Part shown: positions 8,591-17,874 of the stretch, in pieces
Position numbering within the stretch: the stretch's first letter is position 1
How the letters are laid out: each line of letters starts with the position of its first letter
Assembly: GCF_022842375.1 (NCBI RefSeq)
Contig: NZ_JALHPR010000001.1
Location: 248,001-312,000 of the forward strand
Source of the DNA: Elioraea sp.
GTDB lineage: Bacteria > Pseudomonadota > Alphaproteobacteria > Acetobacterales > Acetobacteraceae
Direction of reading: 5' to 3'
DNA length: 64,000 bases
Made by a program: the position numbers and the translations under genes
Notes under the pieces: model-generated
Seen by the model: only the letters and a program-made list of their open reading frames with translations
What the model was told of the DNA's origin: nothing
The model's database searches: none

Positions 8591-9727
8591 ATGGGCAAGG
8601 GACCAGCGAGCGAGCAGGCAGGCGATCTGTCGATCCATTTCTGCACCAACCGCAACCCGACCGGCCCTGCCAAGGCGCCGACCGGCTTCGGCGAAGGCTT
8701 CGGCCCGCAAGGCCCGAAGGAGCTCCGCTACGGCAGCGCCAGCTTCACCGGTTTTGCCGCCGGCATTCCTGCCCTCGACCGGCCGACGCGCGTCTCACTC
8801 GCCGTGTACAGGGAGGAGCTTGCCGACCCCGATCACCTCGCGCTTGGAAGCACCGCGCTGCTGAGCAGCATCGAGGACAGGTTGCTCGACAAGGCCGGCA
8901 ACGCGCGGGCCGACATCCTAGTCTACGTGCATGGCTACCAGACGAGCTTCGACGAAGCCCTCGCGGTGACCGCCCAGGTGGCCCACAACATCGCCGTGCA
9001 GGCAGCGATCGCGGATGATGCGCGCCTGCTGCCGCTCGTGCCGATCGCCTTCACCTGGCCGTCCGACGGTGCGCTGACCGCCAAGGCCTACTGGTCGGAT
9101 GCCGGGGATGCGGCGATGTCGGGCGTTGGCCTTCATCGGTTCCTCGCCCGCTTCTCCGCCTTCGTGGCCGATCGTGCGCGGGCGGCCGCACTTCGCCATG
9201 CCAAGGCGAAGCGGCCTGGCCCGCCGCCGCGGCCGGTGCGGATCCACCTCGTGGTGCAGAGCCTGGGGCACCAGGTGCTCGCCGCCGCGCTTGCCGCTAT
9301 GCGCCCTGGGTACGTGCAGGCGGGGAGCCAAGCTGGCTGGCTGCTCGACACGGTGCTGAGCACGGGCGCTGATATCGAGAAGAACGCCTTCGCCAAGGGC
9401 GGCGCGCTTCGCCCGCTGCTTGCCCTCGCGCGCCACGTCGTCGTCTACAGCAGCGAGACCGATGGTGCGCTGAAGGCGAGCGAGGCTGTCCGTTTTGCCG
9501 GCCTGCGGCTCGGCCGAGCCGGGCCCGATGATCCCCTGCCGGGTCCAGCGCTCTCGACTGTCGATGTCGGTGCTGTGATCACGGGGGAGGGGGACATGGC
9601 CGGGCATTTCTACGGCAGGCTTTCCCCCCTTGTGCAGCGCGACATGGTGCGCGTGATGGCTGGCAGTGCCCCCGAGGCGATCGCGAACCGAAGGCCGATC
9701 GGGCTGCGCCGCTATCGCCTCGCCTGA
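8591..9727 (+). CDS. Alpha/beta hydrolase, DUF900 family
   Basis: This 378-residue protein matches the DUF900 (esterase/lipase-like) family. It shows VYVHGYQTSF at 111-120 (the oxyanion-loop HG), FTWPSDG at 154-160, and a nucleophile-elbow-like VVQSLGHQ with Ser at 224. The family usually has HSMGN here, so the elbow is somewhat divergent. No signal peptide is evident and the substrate is unknown. The ATG at 8591 is preceded by GCGAGG. It stands alone, about 100 bases upstream of the molybdopterin oxidoreductase on the same strand. Confidence 0.75.
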   Translation: MGKGPASEQAGDLSIHFCTNRNPTGPAKAPTGFGEGFGPQGPKELRYGSASFTGFAAGIPALDRPTRVSLAVYREELADPDHLALGSTALLSSIEDRLLDKAGNARADILVYVHGYQTSFDEALAVTAQVAHNIAVQAAIADDARLLPLVPIAFTWPSDGALTAKAYWSDAGDAAMSGVGLHRFLARFSAFVADRARAAALRHAKAKRPGPPPRPVRIHLVVQSLGHQVLAAALAAMRPGYVQAGSQAGWLLDTVLSTGADIEKNAFAKGGALRPLLALARHVVVYSSETDGALKASEAVRFAGLRLGRAGPDDPLPGPALSTVDVGAVITGEGDMAGHFYGRLSPLVQRDMVRVMAGSAPEAIANRRPIGLRRYRLA

Positions 9728-9832
9728 TCGCGGTTGCGCAGAAGGTTGGCCGAGCGCTCCGTCCCGGTGTAACACCCTTGGCCAAAGGGCGAGGGCCCCC
9801 CGCTGCGCAGGGGTGGAACGAAGGACCAGGCC

Positions 9833-12139
9833 ATGACCGTCACCGCGATCCCGCATGCGAGCCACTGGGGCGCCTTCGATGCCCTCGTCGAGGACGGGCA
9901 GGTCACCGCCGTCCGCCCCTTCGCCGGCGACAGGCACCCCGGAACGCTGATCGACAGCGTCCCCGACATCGTCCACTCCCGCACGCGGATCGACCGGCCC
10001 TATGTGCGCGCCGGCTGGCTGCGCGGCGAGCGCGCCGGGGCGATGCGCGGCGGCGAGGCTTTCGTGCCGGTGAGCTGGGACGAGGCGATCAGGCTGGTTG
10101 CCGGCGAGATTGGCCGCGTCCGGCAGGATCACGGCAATGCGAGCATCTTCGGCGGCTCCTATGGCTGGGCCTCGGCCGGGCGGTTCCACCATGCGCGCAC
10201 GCAACTCCACCGCATGCTGAACGTCGCCGGCGGCTTCACCGGGCAGGTGACGAACTACAGCTACGCCGCGGGCATGACGCTGATGCCCCACATCGTCGGC
10301 ACGAATGACTGCATCCAGGGGCCGGCGACCGATTGGCCCTCGATCATCGACAACGCGAAACTCATGGTCTGCTTCGGCGGGCTGCCGCTGAAGAATGGCG
10401 AGGTCTGCGCCGGCGGGGCGGGCGAGGGACAGTATCGCCACTGGCTGCGCCAGGCGGCGGCCTCTGGCTTGCGCATCGTCAACATCTCGCCGCTCAGGCA
10501 GGACACGCCTGACTGGCTGGGCGCGGAGTGGCTGCCGATCCGCCCCGGCACCGACACGGCGCTGATGCTGGCGCTGGCACACGCGATCGTCGCCGCCGGG
10601 CGCGAGGACCGCGCCTTCCTCGCCACCCACTGCGTCGGGTGGGAGAAGTTGCGCGCCTACATCTTGGGCGAGGCTGACGGCGTGGCGAAAACACCCGCCT
10701 GGGCCGCCCCGGTCACGGGCATTGATGCGGAAACGATCGCCGGCCTCGCCGCCGCGATGGCGGCGAACCCGACGATGATCACCTCGGCCTGGTCGATCCA
10801 GCGGCAGGACTGGGGCGAGCAGCCCTACTGGATGACGGTGGCACTTGCGGCCATCACCGGCGGCATCGGCCGCCCAGGCACGGGCTTCACCTTCGGCTAC
10901 GGCTCGATCAACGGCGTCGGCAATCCGCGGATCGACCTGCCAGTGCCGCAGCTCAACGCCGGGCGCAACCCCGTCGGCCTGTTCATCCCCGTCGCGCGCG
11001 TGACGGACATGCTCGAGCAGCCAGGCGGCGGTTGCGACTACAACGGACGGTGGATCACCTATCCCGACACGAAGCTGATCTACTGGGCGGGCGGCAACCC
11101 GTTCCACCACCACCAGGACCTCAACCGGCTGCTCCGCGCCTGGGCGAAGGCGGAGACGATCGTCGTCAACGAGCCGTGGTGGACCACCCTCGCCCGGCAC
11201 GCCGACATCGTCCTGCCGGCGACAACGACACTCGAGCGCAACGACATCGGCGCCTCGAGCCGCGACCGGCACGTGATGGCGATGAAGCAGGCCGTGGCAC
11301 CACAGGGCCAGGCGCGGGATGATTTTGCGATCTTCGCCGACATCGCCGATGCGCTTGGCGTGCGCCACGCCTTCACCGAACAGCGCGACGAGAGCGCGTG
11401 GCTGCGCCACCTCTACGGCCAGGCGCGTGCTGCCTGGACGCGGGCGGGCATCGAGACGCCGGATTTCGATGCGTTCTGGGCAGCGGGCCATGTCGAGTTT
11501 CCCGCACCCGAGAAGCCCTTCGTGCTGTTCGAGGACTTCCGGAACGATCCGGAAGCGAACCCGCTGAATACGCCGTCAGGCAAGGTCGAACTCGTGAGCG
11601 GAACGATCGGCGGCTTCGGCTATGACGATTGCCCGGATCATCCGGTGTGGTTCGCACCGAAGGAGTGGCTTGGCGCGCCGGAGGCCGGCCGCTTCCCGCT
11701 TCACCTGCTCTCGTTCCAGCCTGCCACGCGCCTGCACAGCCAGCTCGACCAGGGGCGCGTCAGCCTCGCCTCCAAGGTGGCGGGGCGCGAGCCGATCCTG
11801 ATCGGGCCTGAGGACGCCGCCGCACGCGGGCTTGCTGCCGGCGACATCGTGCGCGTGTTCAACGATCGCGGCGCCTGCCTCGCCGGCGTGGTGGTGAGCG
11901 AGGGGATCCTGCCCGGCGTCGTCGCCATGGCCACAGGTGCATGGATGGACCCGGCGGTGCCGGGCGAGCCTGGCTCCCTCTGCGTGCATGGCAACCCGAA
12001 CGTGCTCACGCGCGATGAAGGTACATCAAGGCTCGGCCAGGGGCCGGTCGCGCAATCCTGTCTCGTCGAGATCGTGCGGTATGAGGAGACGGCGCCACCG
12101 GTTCGCGTGCACGAGCCGCCGGTGACGGAAACCACCTGA
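9833..12139 (+). CDS. Molybdopterin-dependent oxidoreductase (BisC/DMSO reductase-like)
   Basis: This 768-residue protein belongs to the DMSO reductase superfamily that binds bis-molybdopterin guanine dinucleotide. GGSYGWASAGRFHHA, about residues 107-121, is the active-site region with the conserved Ser that ligates Mo in BisC/DorA-type enzymes. Later cofactor-binding segments include WAGGNPFHHHQD and LPATTTLERND, and the C-terminal domain has the ADGIVRV-like GDIVRVFNDRG. There is no N-terminal Cys cluster for an FeS centre and no Tat signal, so it looks like a cytoplasmic biotin or methionine sulfoxide reductase. The 10-base gap to the next gene suggests co-transcription. Confidence 0.88.
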   Translation: MTVTAIPHASHWGAFDALVEDGQVTAVRPFAGDRHPGTLIDSVPDIVHSRTRIDRPYVRAGWLRGERAGAMRGGEAFVPVSWDEAIRLVAGEIGRVRQDHGNASIFGGSYGWASAGRFHHARTQLHRMLNVAGGFTGQVTNYSYAAGMTLMPHIVGTNDCIQGPATDWPSIIDNAKLMVCFGGLPLKNGEVCAGGAGEGQYRHWLRQAAASGLRIVNISPLRQDTPDWLGAEWLPIRPGTDTALMLALAHAIVAAGREDRAFLATHCVGWEKLRAYILGEADGVAKTPAWAAPVTGIDAETIAGLAAAMAANPTMITSAWSIQRQDWGEQPYWMTVALAAITGGIGRPGTGFTFGYGSINGVGNPRIDLPVPQLNAGRNPVGLFIPVARVTDMLEQPGGGCDYNGRWITYPDTKLIYWAGGNPFHHHQDLNRLLRAWAKAETIVVNEPWWTTLARHADIVLPATTTLERNDIGASSRDRHVMAMKQAVAPQGQARDDFAIFADIADALGVRHAFTEQRDESAWLRHLYGQARAAWTRAGIETPDFDAFWAAGHVEFPAPEKPFVLFEDFRNDPEANPLNTPSGKVELVSGTIGGFGYDDCPDHPVWFAPKEWLGAPEAGRFPLHLLSFQPATRLHSQLDQGRVSLASKVAGREPILIGPEDAAARGLAAGDIVRVFNDRGACLAGVVVSEGILPGVVAMATGAWMDPAVPGEPGSLCVHGNPNVLTRDEGTSRLGQGPVAQSCLVEIVRYEETAPPVRVHEPPVTETT

Positions 12140-12149
12140 AGGGGGCGGC

Positions 12150-13823
12150 ATGATCATCACCACCCGACGCACGCTGCTCGCCGGCGCCGCTGCGCTCGCG
12201 GCCGTGCCCGCCTCGGCGCAGTCGCGCCTGTCCGACGTGATCGACGTGACGCAGGAGATCGCGCTCGATGACCGCGTCGCGCGCGGCTATCACCGCGACG
12301 TGCTGATCCGCTGGGGCGATGCGGTGGCGTTCGACGCCCCGCCCTGGAACCCGGACGTGCCGGGCGAGGCTGCCGCGCGCGGGCAGTTCGCGTGGGATGC
12401 CGTCACGGTCGGCATCGTCTCGCCCCCTCCGGCGGCCGATGGCGTCGCCCGCCTCGTCCTCGTCGTCGCGCACCCGGACGCCGAGCCCGCGATGATGTTC
12501 CCCGCGATGCGCAGCATGCCGGAGGTGGAGATCGCCTCCGTCGGCGCCTCGGTGATCAACCTCGTCGCGCAGGGTGGACGCTGGGTGATCGCACGCGGCG
12601 GCTTCCAGCAACGGCGGCTGACGGCGACCACGCTCTGCCGCGTCGGCGGCCCGCTTGCCGGTCATGTCCGCCAGCGAACCGCCGAGGACCCGGCAGGGGC
12701 CGCCGTGCGCGGCATCATCGCACCCACCGCAGGGACCCCGACGCCCTGGCGCACCATGCTGCTCGGCGAGGGCGATGCAGCACCTGCGCTCTCGCGCTGG
12801 CGGTCGCTCGGCGGCCGTTTCGCCGATCCGAACGAGGAGATGCGCTTCGGCTGGGTGGTCGAGCTCGACCCGCTGGAGCCGACCTACGTGCCTTCCAAGC
12901 GCACGGCACTCGGCCGCTTCCCCCGTTCCGGACTCGCGACGGCACTCGCGGCCGATGGCAGGCTCGTCGTCTACATGAGCGAGGGGCGGGCTGACGGATA
13001 TCTCTACCGCTTCGTCTCCGCCCGCCCCGTTGATGCGACCGACCGTGCGGCGAATGACGGGCTGCTCGACGAGGGCACGCTCTCGGTCGCCGGCGTCGGG
13101 CCACGGCGCATCGAGTGGCGGGCTCTGCCCTCGACACCCGAGGCGCTGCTCGACCTTCGCGCCGCCGCCACGGCAGCAGGCGGGTCTGTGTTCGACGCGC
13201 CGGCGGGGCTGGCGGTCCACCCCGATGGCCGCGTGTTCCTCGCCTGCCGCGGCAACCCCTCGCGCGGTGCTGCGCGGACCAACATCGTCAACCCGCGCGC
13301 GGTCAACACCTGGGGCCACGTGGCGGAAATCACGCCAGCGGGTGGCGACCATGCGGCGGCGGAGGCCGAGGCAACCGTGCTGATCCTCGGCGGCGATCTC
13401 GCGGCACCTGCGACGACGGCGCGCTACGGCCCAGGCACGCGTGCCTGGCTGGCCGCACCTGAATCGCTCGCGGTCGACCAGCGCGGGCGGCTCTGGATCG
13501 GCACAGCGCAGGGCAACGCGACGCCGGGGCTGCAGCGTGCGACCAACATCGCCGATGGCGTGTTCGTCTGCGGCACCGCCTCTGGCGCGCAGCGAGGCGT
13601 GGTTCAGGCCATCTACGCCGCCCCGCGCGGGGCGCGGATGGGCGGCGTCGCGCTCACGCCCGATGGGTCCACGCTCATCACCGCCGTGCGCACCCCTGGC
13701 TTCGAGCAGGGGGCGGATTTCACGCGGCCCGCCACGCGCTGGCCGGACCTCGACCCGAACCGCCCGCCACGCTCGACCGTGATCGCGCTCTCACGCGACA
13801 GGGGCGGGCCTTTCGGCGGCTGA
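12150..13823 (+). CDS. DUF839/PhoX-family secreted protein
   Basis: This 557-residue protein starts with a Tat-like signal (TTRRTLLAGAAALAAVPASAQ) and belongs to the DUF839 family, the same fold as PhoX alkaline phosphatases. Family segments include FGWVVELDPLEPTYVPSKRTALGRF and YMSEGRADGYLYRFVSA. It lacks the clear NNCAHG and TCEENW motif pair seen in the neighbouring PhoX, so the metal site and phosphatase activity are doubtful. It starts 10 bases after the molybdopterin oxidoreductase and is convergent with a second DUF839 gene, with a hairpin between them. Confidence 0.8.
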   Translation: MIITTRRTLLAGAAALAAVPASAQSRLSDVIDVTQEIALDDRVARGYHRDVLIRWGDAVAFDAPPWNPDVPGEAAARGQFAWDAVTVGIVSPPPAADGVARLVLVVAHPDAEPAMMFPAMRSMPEVEIASVGASVINLVAQGGRWVIARGGFQQRRLTATTLCRVGGPLAGHVRQRTAEDPAGAAVRGIIAPTAGTPTPWRTMLLGEGDAAPALSRWRSLGGRFADPNEEMRFGWVVELDPLEPTYVPSKRTALGRFPRSGLATALAADGRLVVYMSEGRADGYLYRFVSARPVDATDRAANDGLLDEGTLSVAGVGPRRIEWRALPSTPEALLDLRAAATAAGGSVFDAPAGLAVHPDGRVFLACRGNPSRGAARTNIVNPRAVNTWGHVAEITPAGGDHAAAEAEATVLILGGDLAAPATTARYGPGTRAWLAAPESLAVDQRGRLWIGTAQGNATPGLQRATNIADGVFVCGTASGAQRGVVQAIYAAPRGARMGGVALTPDGSTLITAVRTPGFEQGADFTRPATRWPDLDPNRPPRSTVIALSRDRGGPFGG

Positions 13824-13829
13824 ACGCAG

Positions 13830-13857
13830 AAGGGCCCCGGCGCGCGGCGGGGCCCTT
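13830..13857. terminator. Bidirectional hairpin terminator
   Basis: AAGGGCCCC at 13830-13838 pairs perfectly with GGGGCCCTT at 13849-13857 around a 10-nt GC-rich loop. It starts seven bases after the stop of the plus-strand DUF839 gene and lies 25 bases from the stop of the minus-strand phoX gene. The A/T ends are symmetric, so it could terminate both transcripts. Confidence 0.8.
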
Positions 13858-13881
13858 CCAGGCGTTGCGAGGGGCGTCGCC

Positions 13882-15924
13882 TCAGGTGCCGATGATGCCA
13901 CCGTCGTTCTTGGTGATGACGATCGTGGCCGAGCGCGGCACGCCCTCGCCATCCGGCCAGAGGCTGTTGGGCTTGCCGGCGGCGAAATCGTCAGACGTCG
14001 TTGTCGCACCCGGGTGCTGGACGTTGACGAACATCGTCCGCCGGTCCGGCGTGGTGATGACGCCGGTGATTTCCTGGCCGACCGGGCCGGTCAGGAAGCG
14101 GCGGATCTCGCCCGTGGTCGGGTCGGCGGCGAGCATCTGGTTGTTGCCGAACACGGCGAGGTCGCCCTTGTTCTGCTGGCTCTCGCCGATGTCGGTCTGG
14201 ATCCACATCCGGCCTGCGGCATCGAACCAGAGGCCATCGGGGCAGGCGAAGATGCTGTCGGTGCCGAGCGCGCGGCCAGCCGAAGTGCGGCTGTCGGCCT
14301 CGGGGCCGGCGAGGACAAAGATGTTCCAGGCAAAGCGCGTCGCTGCGTGGTCGTCATTCGCCTCGCGCCAGCGGATGATGTGGCCGAACTGGCTGCGCCC
14401 GCGCGGGTTGGCGCGGTCCGCCTGCTCCGCGGTGCGGCGGGTGTTGTTGGTCAGCGTGAAGTAGACCTCGCCGCTGCGCGGATCGACGGCACCCCACTCG
14501 GGCCGGTCCATCTTCGTCGCGCCCGCCTTGTCGGCGGCGGCACGCGTGTTGACGAGGATTTCGGCGAGCGTGCCGAACCCGTCAGCCGCCGTCAGCCCGT
14601 TCTGGCCGGGGGCGAGTGCAAGCCACTCACCCGTGCCGTCATCGTTGAACTTGGCGGCATAGAGCGTGCCTTCATCGAGCAGGCTGCCATTCGCCGTCGC
14701 TGCCGTGTAGGGGCGGGCGGAGACGAACTTGTAGATGTACTCGAACATCGCGTCGTCGCCCGAATACGCGACGACGGGGCGGCCCTCGCGTGCCGGGCCG
14801 AAGACGACGCCCTCATGCGCGAAGCGGCCGAGATGGGTGCGCTTCACCGGAACGCTCTCCGGGTTGAACGGGTCGATCTCGACCACCCAACCGAAGCCGT
14901 TCGGCTCATTGCGGTAGTCGGCCGTCGCGTTGGCGCCGGTGGGCGTCGCGTCGAAGCGGACGAACTCGTCGGCGCCGGAGGTGGCGAGCTCCCACGCATA
15001 GCGGCCGCGGCGGGTGGAGACGCCGTAGCGTGCCTGCTCGCGCGGCAGGGTGGGACGGTCGCCTGAGGTGGTGCCGTTGCGGAAATAGCCGGCCCAGTTC
15101 TCCTCGCAGGTGAGGTAGGTATTCCAGGGCGTCACGCCATGCGCGCAATTGTTCAGTGTGCCGCGCGTGCGGGTGCCCTCGGGGCTGTACTTCGTGCGCA
15201 GGAAGTCGGTGCCGCGCACGGGGCCGGCGATCTCCATCGGCGTCTGGCCGGTGATGCGGCGGTTGCGCGCATCGCGCTGGACCGCCCAGGTGCCATCGGC
15301 CTGGCGTGCGATGCGGACGACGCTGACGCCGTGGGCGTTGATCTCCTTCAGCACCTCGTCCGTCTCGCGCTTGTCGTTCGCGATCACGACGGCGGAGCCG
15401 CCGAGCCGTTGCCCGGCATAGCGGGCGGCGTGGAGGAAGCGCGGCTCGACATACTCGTGGTTCAGCACGAGCAGCCCGTCGGTCGAGCTGCCCCGGTCGG
15501 GAGAGCGGCCCTCGATCGGGAAGAAGTGCATCCCGTCATGGTGCTGGCCGACTTGCATGCCCTGGTCGGCGCCGCTGGCGCTGGCGCTGAAGCGCGGGAA
15601 GCTGCCCGTGATCGGCTCGCCCCACGCTGCGATCACGCGCGCGGTGTAGCCCTGCGGCACCACGATCCGGTCACCTTCCGCGGTCGGCACGGCGCTGAAG
15701 CCAAGCATCGGCTCTGACGAGGCAGCCGGCGTGGTCCCCTGCGCCGCGGCCGGGCCTGGCTGGACCAGCATCGCGCCGACGGCGGCCGTCAGCCCGCCGA
15801 GCAGGGCGCCACGGCGCGAGAGATGCGCCTCGATGATGTCGCCGAAGGTCGGGTTGCCGGAAGTGTTGCAAACGGGTTCGTCGCCCTCGCCTGCGTCATG
15901 CAGGGTGACGGTGGTGTTGCTCAT
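13882..15924 (-). CDS. phoX: PhoX-type alkaline phosphatase
   Basis: This 680-residue periplasmic phosphatase of the PhoX family releases phosphate from phosphomonoesters and uses iron and calcium. A Tat-type region (LSRRGALLGG, Arg pair at 37-38, then a hydrophobic stretch ending AAAQ) directs export. The family motifs NNCAHG and TCEENW are both present and contain the Cys and Glu residues of the metal site; GFGWVVEIDPF and NHEYV are also typical. ATG 15924 is chosen over ATG 15936 because GGAGCG sits just upstream. PhoX genes are often phosphate-starvation regulated, but I did not find a clear Pho box. Confidence 0.9.
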   Translation of the reverse strand: MSNTTVTLHDAGEGDEPVCNTSGNPTFGDIIEAHLSRRGALLGGLTAAVGAMLVQPGPAAAQGTTPAASSEPMLGFSAVPTAEGDRIVVPQGYTARVIAAWGEPITGSFPRFSASASGADQGMQVGQHHDGMHFFPIEGRSPDRGSSTDGLLVLNHEYVEPRFLHAARYAGQRLGGSAVVIANDKRETDEVLKEINAHGVSVVRIARQADGTWAVQRDARNRRITGQTPMEIAGPVRGTDFLRTKYSPEGTRTRGTLNNCAHGVTPWNTYLTCEENWAGYFRNGTTSGDRPTLPREQARYGVSTRRGRYAWELATSGADEFVRFDATPTGANATADYRNEPNGFGWVVEIDPFNPESVPVKRTHLGRFAHEGVVFGPAREGRPVVAYSGDDAMFEYIYKFVSARPYTAATANGSLLDEGTLYAAKFNDDGTGEWLALAPGQNGLTAADGFGTLAEILVNTRAAADKAGATKMDRPEWGAVDPRSGEVYFTLTNNTRRTAEQADRANPRGRSQFGHIIRWREANDDHAATRFAWNIFVLAGPEADSRTSAGRALGTDSIFACPDGLWFDAAGRMWIQTDIGESQQNKGDLAVFGNNQMLAADPTTGEIRRFLTGPVGQEITGVITTPDRRTMFVNVQHPGATTTSDDFAAGKPNSLWPDGEGVPRSATIVITKNDGGIIGT

Positions 15925-16027
15925 CGATCGCTCCATCGGATGCGCTGCGTTGGCCGCAACGGCCGTGGATATCTAGCGGCTGGCGCGCACGGTCTCCGCG
16001 AAGGTTTCGTGACAGCCGCAACCAGCC

Positions 16028-16912
16028 TTACGCCCGTACCATCTCCGCGCGCGGGTCAAGCGCGTCGGCCAGGCCATCGCCGATGAAATTGGTCGCGACC
16101 ACGGTCGCGAAGATCATCATCCCCGGCCACACGGCGGCCATCGGGGCGGCGAACACGAGCTCCTGCGCGCCGGCCAGCATGTTGCCCCAGGAGGGCAGCG
16201 GCGGCTGGATGCCGAGGCCCAGGAACGACAGCACGCTTTCGAGCAGGATGACGGCACCCACCGTCTGCGTGCTCGCCACCGTCACATGGGCGGCGAGGTT
16301 GGGGGCCACGTGCCGCCACAGCACGCGCCCGCCCGAGGCGCCGAGGGCCACCGCCGCGCGGGCATAGTCGCGCCGCAGGATCGAGAGTGCCGAGGCACGG
16401 GCCAGCCGCGCGACCTTCACCCAGCCGAACACCGCGATGATCAGCACGATGCGCGCGAGGTCGAACCACATCGCTCCGCGCGGCAGGCCGAGGCGGGCCG
16501 GATCGACCGCGGCGAGAACGATCAGCAGTGGCAGCGAGGGAAGGGCGAGCAGCCCATCCGCCAGACGCATCAGCGCGGCATCCAGCGCGCCGCCGAACCA
16601 CGCCGCCGCGAGTCCGACGGCAGTACCGATGATCGCCGATACCAGCGCCGCGACGAGGCCCACCGCAAGCGACACCCGCGCGCCGTAGAGCAGCCGCAGC
16701 AGCAGGTCGCGCCCCAGCTCGTCCGTGCCGAGCGGGTGCGCGGCAGAGGCGGGTTCGTAGCGCTTGAACAGATCGGGCATGAACGGGTCATGCCCCAGTG
16801 CCGCGGCAACCAGCGGTGCGGCAAGTGCCGCGGCAGCGATCAGCGCGAGCAGGAACACCGACGCGACGGCCGCGTGATGGCCCCGGAACCGCTGCCACGC
16901 CCGCCCGTTCAT
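16028..16912 (-). CDS. ABC transporter permease, DppC/OppC type
   Basis: This 294-residue inner-membrane permease belongs to the peptide/nickel uptake family. An N-terminal transmembrane segment (VFLLALIAAAALAAPLVAA) is followed by the HPLGTDELGRDLLLRLLYGAR signature of the DppC/OppC N-terminus, then about five more membrane helices. The EAA-like coupling loop is in the ARAAVALGASGGRVLWRHVAPN segment. The start ATG 16912 lies 10 bases after the stop of the partner permease. No ATPase gene follows: the next gene downstream is phoX on the same strand. Confidence 0.9.
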   Translation of the reverse strand: MNGRAWQRFRGHHAAVASVFLLALIAAAALAAPLVAAALGHDPFMPDLFKRYEPASAAHPLGTDELGRDLLLRLLYGARVSLAVGLVAALVSAIIGTAVGLAAAWFGGALDAALMRLADGLLALPSLPLLIVLAAVDPARLGLPRGAMWFDLARIVLIIAVFGWVKVARLARASALSILRRDYARAAVALGASGGRVLWRHVAPNLAAHVTVASTQTVGAVILLESVLSFLGLGIQPPLPSWGNMLAGAQELVFAAPMAAVWPGMMIFATVVATNFIGDGLADALDPRAEMVRA

Positions 16913-16922
16913 GCGCGCACGC

Positions 16923-17867
16923 TCACGCCCTGACCCTGGGATCGATCGCGAGCTGCGCGATGTCGGCCGCGAGGCTCGCGGCAAGCGTCACGGCCGCCGA
17001 GAGCAGCAGGGCAAGAAGGGCGAGATTGTAGTCGTTGCCGAGGATCGCGTCGTAGATCGTCTTGCCCATGCCAGGCCAGGCGAACACCGCCTCCGTGACG
17101 AGTGCGCCAGACACCAGCGTCGCGAAATCGAGCGCCGCGACGGTGACGATGGGCACCGCCGCGTTGGGGAAGGCGTGGCCGAGAACGATGCGCCGCTCGC
17201 TTGCTCCCTTCGCCAATGCCGTGCGGATCCACGGATCGCCGAGCGCCTCGATCATCGCCGCCCGCGTCTGCCGCGCGTAGCCGGCGAGGCCGAGCACGGT
17301 CAGCGTGAGCATGGGCAGCGCGAGATGGCGCAGCCAGGGGATGATCCCCGGCGCATCCGGCGGTCCGCCAGCCGGCAGCCAGCCGAGCGTGACGGCGAAC
17401 AGGATGACGAGAAGGATTCCGAGCCAGAACGACGGCAGCGACACCCCCGCGAAGGCGATCACGTTCACGGTGTAGTCGAGCGCCGAGCGCGGCTTGCGCG
17501 CGGCCAGCACCCCGAGCGTGATGCCGATGCCGGCCGACAGGAACGTCGCCGGCAGGAGCAGCGCGAGCGAGGCGATGAGCGCATCGCCAAGCACCTCGGC
17601 GGCGGGTTTCGCGAACAGGCGCGAGAATCCGAACTCGCCCTGGAGTGCGCCGGTCGCCCAGGCCCAGTAGCGCGCGAGCAAGGGCTGGTCGAGCCCATGC
17701 AGCGCGCGCATCCGCGCGGCATCCTCAGCCCCGAGCCGGGGGTCGCCGGCGATGGCGAGGTCGATCGGGTCGCCGGGCATCAGCCCGATCAGCAGGAACG
17801 TCGCGAAGGAGAGGATGGCGAGCGTGATCGCGGCCTGGACGAGCCGCCCGCCGATCAGCCGCAGCAT
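16923..17867 (-). CDS. ABC transporter permease, DppB/OppB type
   Basis: This 314-residue permease is the B-type partner in a peptide-type importer. MLRLIGGRLVQAAITLAILSFATF is the typical N-terminal membrane segment, followed by MPGDPIDLAIAGDP and GLDQPLLARYWAW, both family landmarks. The EAA loop is visible as RTALAKGASERRIVLGHAFPN. ATG 17867 is selected because it matches the usual family start and lies seven bases after the stop of the binding-protein gene; an open frame extends 33 codons upstream but overlaps that gene. Confidence 0.9.
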   Translation of the reverse strand: MLRLIGGRLVQAAITLAILSFATFLLIGLMPGDPIDLAIAGDPRLGAEDAARMRALHGLDQPLLARYWAWATGALQGEFGFSRLFAKPAAEVLGDALIASLALLLPATFLSAGIGITLGVLAARKPRSALDYTVNVIAFAGVSLPSFWLGILLVILFAVTLGWLPAGGPPDAPGIIPWLRHLALPMLTLTVLGLAGYARQTRAAMIEALGDPWIRTALAKGASERRIVLGHAFPNAAVPIVTVAALDFATLVSGALVTEAVFAWPGMGKTIYDAILGNDYNLALLALLLSAAVTLAASLAADIAQLAIDPRVRA

Positions 17868-17874
17868 ACCGGCC

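Noticed and set aside
9728-9832. Molybdenum-cofactor riboswitch before the molybdopterin enzyme
   Set aside because: The 105-base gap is short and I could not build the expected multi-helix structure; only GC-rich complementarity is present.
8918-11491. 857-codon open frame on the minus strand
   Set aside because: It lies antisense to the DUF900 and molybdopterin oxidoreductase genes, has an Arg/Ala/Gly/Asp-heavy composition without domains, and is a shadow typical of GC-rich DNA.
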